64,000 nt of DNA from NCBI RefSeq assembly GCF_032854445.1, contig NC_088304.1:19629850-19693849 (forward strand). The letters run 5' to 3'. This document shows positions 24,300 to 34,585 of this stretch, piece after piece. Each line of letters starts with the position of its first letter. The stretch's first letter is position 1. The notes beneath the pieces are model-generated. The model ran no database searches, was not told the origin of the DNA, and worked only from the letters and a program-made list of their open reading frames with translations. A program made the translations under genes and the position numbers. This DNA comes from Liolophura sinensis (lineage: Eukaryota > Mollusca > Polyplacophora > Chitonida > Chitonidae).

Positions 24300-24756
24300 A
24301 ATGTAGTTGCCCTTGCTTTCTCTACATTGTCGCCTGTAAAGTAGGTTATTGATTGTCTCTTATTGTAGTACATTCGAGCTTTTAAAGCAATAGCATTGGT
24401 CTCTTGCACAGTGTGAAATGCATTTAATATGTGAATGTTGAGTACATTTTCTGTGTAATCAACACGTGTAAAACACGTGGACCTAAGGTTCATATTTAAA
24501 GTTATTAATTTTTACAAGTGCTATAGGTAAGAAAATTTATTGTATCGAAAAATAAACATGTCTGCTAAATTCCATGAATACTGGTCTAGTGGTATTTTCT
24601 CAGTCTTGTACAAGATTCTTATCTCAGTGCTATTGGACCCAAGTAGTTAAAGGCGCTCGTGTTTCACTAGCAAGTGCACACGAGGTTCGGGTTCAGAGCT
24701 GGGTTTGTACTGTAAATTTGTACCCCCCCCCCTCCCCACCTTCTCATTCTTCAAGG

Positions 24757-24993
24757 GGGTTTATTGACAATAAGTGGTGGGCGATGCTTGTGTGGCCGTT
24801 AGGGTAGTCTAACGTTTCTTGGAGACCACTAGTCCTCCACCAATTTGGCGTGCAGGTCTGTGTGTCCCACAAGACAAAGTTCGTCAGCAACTTGCCAAAG
24901 GTCGGTGAATTACGTTAGGCTCTCTGGTTTTCTCTATATTTCTTGAATGTGGGTTTAAACAACAATCAAATGAATAAATAAATCCATGCATTT
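24757..24993 (+). mobile_element. Third SINE-like repeat, diverged
   Basis: gacaataagtggtgggcgat, cgtcagcaacttgccaaagg and the tail acaacaatcaaatgaataaa. Related to the copy near position 250. Confidence 0.5.
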
Positions 24994-25409
24994 TGGTGTC
25001 ACTGCCTTCAGTTAAAGCCTGGTTTTACGTCAAGAAACATTTCGTGGAGACCCCGAGCGGTCTATCGAGATCGATGCTGGAAACTGCGCCTTGGCTGGAT
25101 TCGAGTGCGGCTTGATGAGGAAGTCGGGAAGTTTGTCAGATAACTGGCGAAAAACCGATATTTTTACCGAGCACTTGGGTTTGTTCCATCAGAAAGATGT
25201 GAATTGCTGCTAAGTATGCAGTCCAGCAGAAGGTCTAAAAACATTTGGTAATAATTCGTTCAGCAGGAGTCTAAATTATGCTTTTGTTGGCCTATATATG
25301 CTGGACCTTTAAGAAAGCTTGCAGTCAAACAAGCGCGTATTCACAATGACTGCGGCACTCCACAAAATCGATGTCCCACACTAAGATAATGATGGGATGT
25401 CTAAATAAT

Positions 25410-26075
25410 AATTCCAAATGGTTCAGCGGCAGATTCCGTATATTTTCCTGATCTAGCCAGTAAAACAAAGCAAATGGTTCAGCGGCAGATTCCGTATATT
25501 TTCCTAACCTAGCCAGTAAAAGAAAAGAAGTGGTTCAGCAGCACACTCCGTATATTTTCCTAACCTAGCCAGTAAAATAATAAACAGAAAAGGTTCAGCG
25601 GCAGATTCCGTATATTTTCTTAACCTAGTCAAATAGTAAACGCAAATAGTTCAGCGGCAGATTCCACATATTATCCAAGCCTAGTAAAATAATAAACGCA
25701 AATGGTTCAGCGGCAGTTTCCGTATATTATCCAAGCCTAGTAAAATAATAAACGCAAATGGTTCAGCGGCAGATTCCGTATATTATCCAAGCCTAGTAAA
25801 ATAATAAACGCAAATGGTTCAGCGGCAGATTCCGTATATTATCCAAGCCTAGTAAAATAATAAACGCAAATGGTTCAGCGGCAGATTCCGTATATTATCC
25901 AAGCCTAGTAAAGTAATAAACGCAAATGGTTCAGCGGCAGCTTCCGTATATTATCCAAGCCTAGTAAAGTAATAAACGCAAATGGTTCAGCGGCAGATTC
26001 CGTATATTTCTCTAACCTAGTGAAATAATGCACGCAAAAAGTTCAGTGACAGATTCCGTACATTTTCCTAACCTA
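25410..26075. repeat. 56-bp tandem array abutting the RRM-like exon
   Basis: About eleven units of 56 bp (ggttcagcggcagattccgt plus atattatccaagcctagta plus aaataataaacgcaaat). The central copies are nearly identical, and the outer ones are shorter and diverged. In transcript sense the array starts at the 3' end of the exon at 26421-26073. Confidence 0.92.
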
Positions 26076-26421
26076 GTAATGTAGGTAAATGTCGTGGTAA
26101 ACCTGTAACCCGTTGGAAAGGTTAAAATGTTTGTTTTCCATGCACTTGTGCCACCACGTGCAATGCAGCTGATTCACGCGAGACACCATGTTGCGTATGG
26201 CAATGAGTCGGCAGGCGTGGGACAAGTCATCGAACACAACAACAACGCTGTTAATTCGAATGTGCCTCATGTCGACGATGGTTCCGAACAGGGACAGGAG
26301 TCGGTGTAGGGAGGTGAGGTTGTACAGGACCATGTCTGTTCTCCAGCTGACAACAATGGTGGACAGCGGGAATTGGGAAGCACCATTTTCCTTTCGAGCC
26401 TCGTGTACGTCGCGGACAAAT
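26073..26421 (-). CDS. Probable coding exon, RRM-like, unrecognised gene
   Basis: On the minus strand an acceptor (gcgttttacag) opens an exon reading FVRDVHEARKENGASQFPL, then STIVVSW, then LTSLHRLLSLFGTIVDMRHI and INSVVVVFDDLSHACRLI. This order (beta strand, helix, G.I..M.., hydrophobic strand N-S-V-V-V-V-F, helix) resembles an RNA-recognition motif with RNP2- and RNP1-like strands. The frame ends at a TAG (26075-26073); a splice may instead occur at the weak site ttacag followed by gtttac about 25 nt earlier. The exon needs two bases from the preceding exon. A 56-bp tandem array starts at its 3' end. The RRM call is inferred from pattern only. Confidence 0.5.
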
Positions 26422-26573
26422 CTGTAAAACGCATGGGGAAATCTCTAGTAAGTTACAGAAGACAAATTTACAAAGAGCACAGTTGAAAACTGCAAACACG
26501 GTGATCTGGCCTTTTACCAAATTTGGCAGACTCCCAGAACAGCATTTAACACAAACTACCAAAGAACTAAGAA

Positions 26574-26775
26574 TTTATTTATTTATTTATTTGATTGGTG
26601 TTTTACGCCATACTCAAGAATATTTCATTTATACGACGGCGGCCAGCATTGTGGTGGGAGGAAACCAGGCAGAGCCCGGGCATCCGCTTGTTGCTGGCAG
26701 ACCTTCCCACTTACGGCCGGAAAAGAAGCCAGCATGAGCTGGACTGGAACTCACAGCGACCGCATTGGTGAGAGC
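26574..26775 (-). mobile_element. SINE, main family, 5'-truncated, reverse
   Basis: Starts tttatttatttatttgattg and gtgttttacgccatactcaa; ends at cagcgaccgcattggtgaga. The tRNA-like head is missing. Confidence 0.88.
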
Positions 26776-27765
26776 AAAGAACTAAGAAATGGAATAAGGT
26801 AAATATAAGCGCGTAGATTCGTATAAAGCAAAAGAAAAACAAATACTTCAAAACAAAGTTCGTAAAAAACATTGGAGAAATCCATAAACCAAATGGTAAT
26901 TCTTTAAAACAGAATACAAACAACGTGACTTAAACCACACCAATCAGTCACCACTGACATAAAATATGCACTGGCAAAAAAAACATTTCAACAAAGGCAC
27001 TTTTGGTGATAAGATCTGCCGTCTTCAATATTAGTCTGGACGAATTGCTTGCTTAGAGTTTATTAACGTCACTTTCAACACCATGTAGACTGTATCACGA
27101 CAGTGTTTTGGAAGTTGAATATTGGAAGTCATACAATATGACTGTTTTATAGTTCTGACTTCACACTAGAGTCATATCGTGATGTATTTTATGCCTAATC
27201 GAAAACTATCCACGTTTCAACAACAACAGCATGCGCCACAAACCATCATACATTTCGCACAAGGGTAAAGCCAAATAGCTTTTTCTGCCTTCATGGCGAT
27301 ATTTTGAAACAGCCAAATCTGCAACTTGTCGCTGATCGCACCCTGCTTATGTTACCCACAGCATGGCAGTGAGCATCAGTTTGAAGTATCAGTCCAGAAA
27401 CCGGCTCGCCAAAGGCTAAGTGGAGTAGTACAATGATTTCCATGCTGTTTCAAGACTGGTTAATACCTGAAAAACTAAGGGTAGGCCTTATCTCAGGAGA
27501 TAAATTTACAGTATAAAATAGGAAAACTGATCATTGACATACGTAAATTGAAGCTGTTCGGAAATGGAGGGAATCATGCATGGCCGGATGTAGGCTTCGT
27601 TTGCGATTAATAACACATTGTATGTTTGATAGTTTCAAAAACATCGGCTTTAAACAGCGGCGCTTTGCCAAGACGGAAAGAAAGGCTTAGTGATAGTGAT
27701 GATAGTGTCAAGTCAGGACTATAAAAAACAGTCATATTGCATATGATTATCTCAAAAGAAGCTGG
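26776..27765. other. Between candidate exons, nothing recognised
   Basis: Would be intron if the 28032 and 26421 minus-strand exons belong together. No additional exon with good splice sites was found on reading the minus strand. Confidence 0.35.
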
Positions 27766-27792
27766 TCACAATGTTGTTCTGTACTGTAACAC

Positions 27793-28032
27793 CTCTACTG
27801 TTGGCCGCCAAATAATGTGCCTGTCCGTACTCATAGTCGTCTCAGCTATCGATTCCAGATAGGTGTCCCCATGTATCATCCCTAGTAAATCCGGACAAGC
27901 ATGAAACTGGTGGAAATTGAGAAAATCCGATCTCCAACCGACGTCTTTGAATGCATACTCCTCACAGTGAGGGGAATCACTGCCACAACTACTACTAGAC
28001 TGGTTTGACCTTTTGGACACATATGGGCTCAT
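27793..28032 (-). CDS. Probable coding exon of an unrecognised gene
   Basis: A minus-strand open frame from an ATG (in-frame TAA six bases upstream) reading MSPYVSKRSNQSSSSCGSDS, then EYAFKDVGWRSDFLNFHQFH, DLLGMIHGDTYLES and DRHIIWRPTVE. A candidate donor, agtagag followed by gtgtta, lies at 27793/27792; the frame otherwise stops at 27766. About 125 bp of it recurs inverted at 28,690-28,815 with stop codons, so this copy is the better preserved one. Whether it joins the RRM-like exon is unclear: the phase fits only with a poor donor (ttaca followed by gtacag) or an unseen exon. Confidence 0.4.
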
Positions 28033-28202
28033 AGTTTAGCATCAGTCGCACAAGTAATGATCTAGAGAAAACCCATAATCAACATTTATCACTAAAACTT
28101 TCTCAAACAATTAAATTAACGATTAAACAAGATGTTTAAAATTTGTCAGTTGCTAGTAGTGTCAGCAGTTATCTCCCTTGTGTGGGCTGTGAGGAGCATG
28201 GA

Positions 28203-28648
28203 CACAGACCCCCATCACAACTTCCGTTTTCGGTAAGGACGAATGTAATTCTGTGTATTTTAGGGTGTAAAGTCTTTTTTTTGCTGCCTGCCTGCTGTGT
28301 TTGGTGAACAGGTGCATGCTTGGCATGAAAATAATGGAAATTTTCGAAGCTTTGGGCAGGTATGAGCTTTAATAATGAAAGTTTGAAATTCTGGGCGAGA
28401 AGACACAGGAGGCAGGTGGTAATGAGGCTGTGAGTGACGTCCCCCTTGGCGTTGCTAGGCACCCCTCCCAGCTGCCGGCAAATAAAGGTCCAGATTTTGA
28501 TGGTCAACCTATGTCAAGATTTTTATGGCTTCTTTCCCACAGGCTGGGCCAGGTATGCACCAAAGCTTATTTGCCACGGAATGTTTGGGACTGAGGTACA
28601 GCGCTAAACGTTAACATTGTCGCTTATGGAAACTAATGGGGGTCTGTG
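28203..28648 (-). mobile_element. TIR element (MITE), copy 2
   Basis: 446 bp with the same TIR core (cacagacccccat, atgggggtctgtg). The interior matches copy 1 in reverse orientation. It lies between an exon and its inverted duplicate. Confidence 0.8.
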
Positions 28649-28689
28649 GCCGTATGCATTCAAGAATGGCGGTTTGAGTTTGAACTTAT

Positions 28690-28815
28690 CTAGCTTTCAC
28701 CAGTTTCATGCTTGTGAGGATTTACTAGGGGTGATACATGGGGACACCTAGCAGGAATCCATAGCTGAGACAACTATGATTATGGACAGACACATTATTT
28801 GGCGGCCAACAGTAG
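28690..28815 (+). pseudogene. Inverted, decayed duplicate of the 28032-27793 exon
   Basis: The plus strand reads FHQFHACEDLLGVIHGDT, a stop, then ESIAETTM and DRHIIWRPTV, matching the minus-strand exon at 27,793-27,920 with stops and substitutions. Confidence 0.75.
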
Positions 28816-29547
28816 TGTATTGAAGTCATGCTGATATTATTTATATAGTGTTATCTCAGTGGAAGCCCCCATCTTACCCGTAATCCGATTTCTTTAAGAT
28901 TCGTTTTCCAGTAAAATTTTGCCCGTTTTCCCAAAGGCTTCTCGTGACGTGTAGTGACTTTTGGTGGCACGCGCATGTGTAGTTTTTCTTTTCCGGAAGA
29001 ACGTGTCCTGGAATTGAATGACAAAACTAGTGCAGAGTTTTGGTCGTATCACACTGCCTATCGCTTAAAAAATGAACCCCGATCAAGAGGAAATGATAAT
29101 ATAAATTAGCAAATAAATGAAGAAATTGTGAGTTTAATGCTTTTGTATTGTTTAGATGTCGCCATAGAAGAAAAAATGACCCTTTGCGCGGTCCCAAGCT
29201 GTGGGACGCATGCGTATTAAAAAAAAAAATCCTCCATCAATCAAGAACAACAACAACGCCGGGTTATAATAGCCTTGAACAAAAAGTCTTCAGTTCTATA
29301 CAAAACTGGCAAAAACATTAAATATTTTAGTTTGTTTTATAATAACAGTGCAGGCATTTATAGTGATCCAGCAACCTGTGATATTTATGTGGCTGTATTA
29401 TCCAGTCAGTGCCCCAGCACTCTTCAATCCGGAGACAAACCCTACACCCAATTGCACGAATTGCGCATGTATAACCCAAAAGGAGGGCAGATGTAGCGTA
29501 ACGCCGTGCAGTCTACATTAGTGCCGAAGTTGACCCCAGTCTCTTAC

Positions 29548-29653
29548 CGTCAAGGGTGCTGGATGTGTCCCACTCCCCCCGTATTACGGCCCGTGAGGTG
29601 TTGGGTTTGGCTGGTGGGATCAGACGGCTCATCAGGTTCCACCGATCAGGGTC
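29548..29653 (-). CDS. Candidate internal exon of an unrecognised gene
   Basis: Acceptor ggggctaacag and donor cttgacg followed by gtaaga bound 106 nt that read DPDRWNLMSRLIPPAKPNTS and RAVIRGEWDTSSTLD without a stop, phase 0 in and 1 out. It joins in frame with the candidate first exon at 30589-30497. Composition and clean splice sites support coding; no family recognised. Confidence 0.4.
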
Positions 29654-30496
29654 CTGTTAGCCCCAGAAATGTTAAAAAGCAGAAAGTAAAATCAATGACT
29701 AAATGTATCACAAGCACGTTTCACTGTATTTTACAGTGGACAAGTTATAACATCGTGCCTACACCAAATAAGCTGGAGAGAGATATGTTTGTACTGTCCA
29801 CAATGGTGATGGCGCTAAGGGCTGATACTTAACAAATCTTGAAATGTTGTGACACCGACATTGAGAATTGGTCAACGATTTTCTCCTTCACCCATTTGTC
29901 CAGTCGTCAGTATATTGGCATTACTGCCGTTATAGCCTTATTCGTGTGGTATGTCCAGTACTTTTGGCACGTGGATGTGCTCGAATTTGGTTCGAAACGC
30001 GATTGCAAAGACCTTATAAGAATTGGTCAAGTTCTGAGGTATGTATGCTCACTTGTCCGTTCATCAGTATTAAGATATGTTATAACTGGCAATAGTTTCA
30101 GAACTACCGGAATGCATTTAATCAGCTTAGGCTTACTTAGGCTTAAGAACTGACCATCTTTTGGATTATATGAGTTAGTTCTTGTTTCCATTGCTGTGAT
30201 CATCTTTTGGAGCCTTAATATGTGGTTGATATTTGGTGCAGAGGGGCAATATTTTCGCTCTAATACCTTTACTTTAGTTTTGTTCATGTTTTATTTTGTT
30301 CTCAAATATTCCACTTATACAAGCATAATTACAAAGATGAAAACAACTTCTTAACAACTTGACTATTTCACTATTTACATTCCAAATGTTAATGCAAATC
30401 AAGCTATATCGCTGTTTTGTACTGTATTTCGCTTTACCTTGCATTTTGTACAATATATATTCTGCATCAGAACGGTACAAGTACGTATGCGGTTAC

Positions 30497-30589
30497 CTTT
30501 TCCCGGGACAGTTTACTTTCCGCTGGATCGTATCTTTTAGTCGCCGGTTCCACTACTCTACATCGTACAGGCATCCGCTGAACGTCCAT
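30497..30589 (-). CDS. Candidate first coding exon, 31 codons
   Basis: The minus-strand ATG has a good Kozak context (catcacgATGG) and reads MDVQRMPVRCRVVEPATKRY, then DPAESKLSREK, up to a donor gaaaag followed by gtaacc in phase 0. It fits the exon at 29653-29548, then possibly the exons at 28032 and 26421 of one minus-strand gene; the middle junction is not resolved. Confidence 0.35.
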
Positions 30590-30599
30590 CGTGATGTTT

Positions 30600-31950
30600 T
30601 TCAAGTTCCCGCTTGTGATTCCCACCTACATGTAACTTGTCTGCTTTTGCGTCGTTCACGTCACGGAGGTGAACGATTAGTTGTTTATGACGTCACAATC
30701 AGGTATTTATCAGGCGGAAGTGACGTCATCTTAAAGGCGTTATGTAGATTGTCATCACTGACGTCACAGTCAAGATTAGGAATGTTTTGGGCCCATTTAT
30801 TAAAAAGAATTTAGCTTGCCGCTCACTAGGTCTGTGTGCTGAGCAAAATGTCATTCAAGGCAGTTTGCTCTGCACTTAATTCTTATAATGCCGGGTTATT
30901 TTGCTCAGTTCTCCACCTCTAGAGTCGCTAGAGAAAATATTCGAGACGTGTTTGATATTTTCTGTCTGGTGAGTTAAAAATCTCATTCTGTGCAATGGTT
31001 GTAAGATATCTACTGAGCTGGGACCACTCAGTCGGACATCTCTTGTCGTCTGCTCTCGACATGCCGAAGTCACAAGTTTAAGCATTTCCGTATATGGACT
31101 GTAGTTTGCGGAAAAATAAACGGTCATTGATGTACAACCAGTTTTTAGTGTTTTGTTTTTCATGGTTGCAAACAAGGCCTATAACGTCTGGAAAATTCAA
31201 GCCCTGGTGTTTTACTTTATACTTAAGATGGTCTCATTTACATGAAAGTTGGCATGTTTATGGATGATGAAGAACAGAACCCAGAAATAAGCAACGCACG
31301 TGACAAAACACCCAATATAAAGCCGCGCCCGGGTCAGTGCACCTGAATTCGAACACGTGAAATCATTGGTCAATGACTAATGGTATGATTGGAAGAAATC
31401 GTAAAAATATAGAAATGTCCAAATTGGCAAATATACTCTTCAATAGGTTAGCCACTTTCAAAACTACAATGTATACCAAAATGTGGTCCCAAATATCTTC
31501 CATACAAAAAGTACTTTCAAGTGTCTTTTTCTCTTGAAAGAAAAAAAAATATTTGAAAATCACATTTACAACTAACTTTTCGCGCCCTTTATCTGAACAT
31601 TATGTAATTTTTATGTATTCTCCACTGTCATGACAAACATAGTGCCAAGTTTAAGACAACAGATTTCCCAGTGCCCAGGTGCCCAGTGTCTAGTCATATA
31701 TGTACATGTAATACAGTATAGGTACAGTATAAAACCAGTGACTTCCCAGCCTGAAACCAAAATATCCCCCCGCCTCCCTGAAATTTGTTTTAATGAAATC
31801 ATAAACAACTGTACATATAAGCAAGATTTGTTAGATTCATGCTGTTCATTGGTTGAAAAAAAACAAAAAAAAAAAAAAACAACAAAAAAACAAAACAAAA
31901 AATACGGGTATCCAAAGTTGTCATTAGATTTCATCATGTTATACCGAGTT
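30600..31950. other. Region without a supported gene
   Basis: Contains four tgacgtca-type words (30,689-30,765), which are cAMP-response-element-like, upstream of the candidate first exon at 30589 (minus strand), plus A-rich low complexity at 31,858-31,900. A promoter role for the TGACGTCA cluster is inference. Confidence 0.3.
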
Positions 31951-31957
31951 TTAATAC

Positions 31958-32214
31958 TTTTTATTTATTTATTTATTTAATTGGTGTTTCACGCCGTTCT
32001 TAAGAAGTTTTGACGTATACGACGGTGTCATGCATCATGATGGGAGGAAACCCGGCACAACTCGGGGGAAACCCACGGCCATCTGCAGGATGCTGACAGA
32101 CCTTCCCATATACGGCCGGATAAGAAGCCAGCATGAGCTGAACTTGAACTCATAGCGACCGCACTGGTGAGAGGCTCGTGGGTCACACCAACAACCTCGA
32201 CCACGGCGGCCCGC
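31958..32214 (-). mobile_element. SINE, main family, near full length, reverse
   Basis: From tttatttatttatttaattg to accacggcggcccgc, with the diagnostic catacggccgg-type and accgcactggtgaga blocks. Confidence 0.9.
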
Positions 32215-32904
32215 TTAAATACTTTTTACTGTTAATTTTTTTAGACAATTCATCATGATTAATAACAGATATTCCTGATATCAATACCACAATCAGAATC
32301 TAATGTACCGGCCATACGCCTTGCAGCGCATGTAGCACTCATTACGCTCGCTACACATCACTGCCACCGCTAGCCAATGTTGCACAGAAATCTTGAACAA
32401 CGCTATGGTCACGTTCTCTCAAACTTTCTATTTATAATTTATACATATGCATTCTGTTTATATATTGAAGACTAGATTCTTCAGTGCATTCTCAACACGA
32501 ATAAAGTTTCATAAATTTTACGGTATCTTTATCATCAGAATACTAGTTATTTATATAAGGTGATTCTAGATAGTTCCAGGGGATACTGTGGAATAGCTGG
32601 AATGACATGCTACAGACACCATTAGATAGACACCTCTCAGCGAAAAAAATAAATATAAAATAAAAGTTGCTCTCCGTAGATAATAGCCTGTTCATTCCTT
32701 GCGCCCCACAAAGTGTTAAAATCTTGGACAAAAGAGCTCCATGACAACTTTGGGCACGCACAGAGGTTCTCTCGCGACGGGGCCCCGAGATTAATGGGAG
32801 GCTGGCCATATTACGGACGAATTGATGAGTACTTCGTACAGCAGTAAGTAAAATGTTTCGCACGACTGGCCATAACCGTTCACTTCATGTGTAAGACAGG
32901 AATG

Positions 32905-33597
32905 TTACTCTTTAGACAGAAGAGCTCCATGGCAACTTTGTGATCGCACAGAGGTTCTCTCGCGAAGCGGTCCCGCAACTCGTGCGAAGTTAGCCACTGC
33001 CGCGCTCTTCATGCTTCCACAGCCCTTCCTTTGGTCGGTGCTTCTTGGGTGCCTGACTAGACCTGGACCCGGAGTTTCAGGAAGGCGAAGATGTGCACTT
33101 GGTTTGAGCAACTCGAGTGTAGGCAACTTGCGGTCACACTCCACCACTACAGGCATACTGGCCAGGATTTGAACGATCTGGCTGCGCCGCCTAGCAGATG
33201 TAGTGTTGCCATTTACCTCCCTATCGATCCTGGACTGTAGGTTTATTCGCGTCGTGGCCGGTCCGTACTGGCCCAGGTTACTGGAGAACTTCGCTCGCTG
33301 CCTGTCCAGGGCGAGAGTCTGAAGGGCGCGTAGATGCGCGAGATTTACCTTCAGCTGTTTCTCATGGTCTTTGTATTCTCGTTGTTTCTTCATCAAGTAA
33401 AGATGTCGTGTCGTCTCGATCTGCTTGTGTAACACAAACAGACGAACCGACTCCGATCGGTTGTTATTCTCGAAGAACCGTCGCTGGGTGTCGCAAGCTC
33501 TCTTTAACGCTTCCTCCAGCGACTCCCTGTAGAAAGCGCCACAGTAGTTGTCATAAACAACCTTGCGCCTTTTGCTGTATTCTGCAACTTCCCCCAT
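32905..33597 (-). CDS. Hypothetical single-exon protein, 230 aa, basic, probably helical
   Basis: An open frame on the same strand as the P450 and 0.8 kb downstream of it. The ATG lies in an optimal Kozak context (gaccaccATGG). Not recognised. The first ~120 residues are rich in K/R/E with long helix-prone stretches (EYSKRRKVVYDNY, LEEALKRACDTQRRFFE, KKQREYKDHEKQLKVNLAHL), which suggests a coiled coil. The C-terminal part is Arg/Ser/Pro-rich. There is no signal peptide or TM segment. The last ~18 residues (RERTSVRSQSCHGALLSK region) are repeated about 190 bp further downstream in another open frame. It could be a real intronless gene or one large exon; codon composition looks coding, but there is no family support. 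Confidence 0.5.
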   Translation of the reverse strand: MGEVAEYSKRRKVVYDNYCGAFYRESLEEALKRACDTQRRFFENNNRSESVRLFVLHKQIETTRHLYLMKKQREYKDHEKQLKVNLAHLRALQTLALDRQRAKFSSNLGQYGPATTRINLQSRIDREVNGNTTSARRRSQIVQILASMPVVVECDRKLPTLELLKPSAHLRLPETPGPGLVRHPRSTDQRKGCGSMKSAAVANFARVAGPLRERTSVRSQSCHGALLSKE

Positions 33598-34374
33598 GGT
33601 GGTCGGCGTGGATCCCCCAAATTACATCGTTTCACAAATCCACAAAGAATTTGAGTGGCCGTTGGTTTTGAATCCCCTAGTCGTAAGATCAGAAAACTTC
33701 AGTTGTTTTCCGCCTTTAACTTTGTCCAGAGTTGTAAGCAACTCTTATACCGTTCTACTTTGACGAAATACAAGAGGTAACAGTTTAGAGCAATACTTAT
33801 GCAGCACTCGACGGATTGAGCTTAAAGGAAAGTTACCTGTAGCTAATGCCAGAAAGCCTTTCAGCACTGGCAAGCTGCTCCACTTACATATGTAGCTTTC
33901 GACTGAGACGACTACGTGAATTCAACCACTTTACTCACCACAAGGGCTCGCTCTCAATGCATTCTGTGAACACATTCTTTATCAATGCCTCAGTAAGATG
34001 TGGTTGTTTTTTTACTGGCATTTGTCCCACGATATGAGAGCCGCTCGCGGCTCATATGCAAAACTGTCCATTAATTCCATGTATACAGCGTTCCGTCAAT
34101 TGTCTGCTCCACTATCTTATGAGTCAAACTCATAAATAATGTGGAGATCACTTTCGTTTAACTCTATTCAAAGAGAAGTTGTTTATATTTGTTGTCTGGC
34201 TTTGGGTAGCTTTGATCGATCCAAGTTCCATATCGGTATACGGTGTTCGGGATTAAAACAGAGAAACATATCATGCACTATTTTTCCAGTGAGATGTGTA
34301 TTTAAATGTCAGTCGCAAGGAAGCTTCGTCTGCTTGAGAGAAATTATTTAACTGGTTTCCAGTAAAACGTTTCT

Positions 34375-34585
34375 TCAGTTGCGCGGAAATGCACACACTT
34401 TAAACTTTGGTGCAATCAAAGTGATGTTAGACTGAAATGTTCGAGGATCGTATGACGGACAGGGCTCGTCTGCGCAGGGCCGGAAGTTGAAATGCTGTAA
34501 GAGTGTTGTTATAAAGAGGAAGATTCTGCAGCGGGCAAAGGGCTCCCCAAAACAGGCCCGCTTTCCTGTTCCAAACGGAAACCAG
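34375..34585 (-). CDS. P450 exon 6, haem-binding loop and stop (residues 428-497)
   Basis: Acceptor tttgtcaacag. Encodes WFPFGTGKRACFGEPFARCR, the FxxGxRxCxG haem-ligand signature with Cys439, then the L helix and a C-terminus ending in FPRN and a TGA (34377-34375). Confidence 0.95.

Noticed and set aside
28851..28930. Possible minus-strand exon KPLGKRAKFYWKTNLKEIGL ending at a ggg|taaga-like donor
   Set aside because: The acceptor is poor (cacgag) and it does not connect neighbouring exons in a compatible phase.
29181..29216. MTLCAVPSCGTHAY, THAP-like start
   Set aside because: Only 14 codons before a stop and A-rich sequence; too short to support a domain.
30359..30814. 151-codon plus-strand frame
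   Set aside because: Antisense to the candidate minus-strand first exon and its TGACGTCA-rich upstream region; composition is not protein-like.
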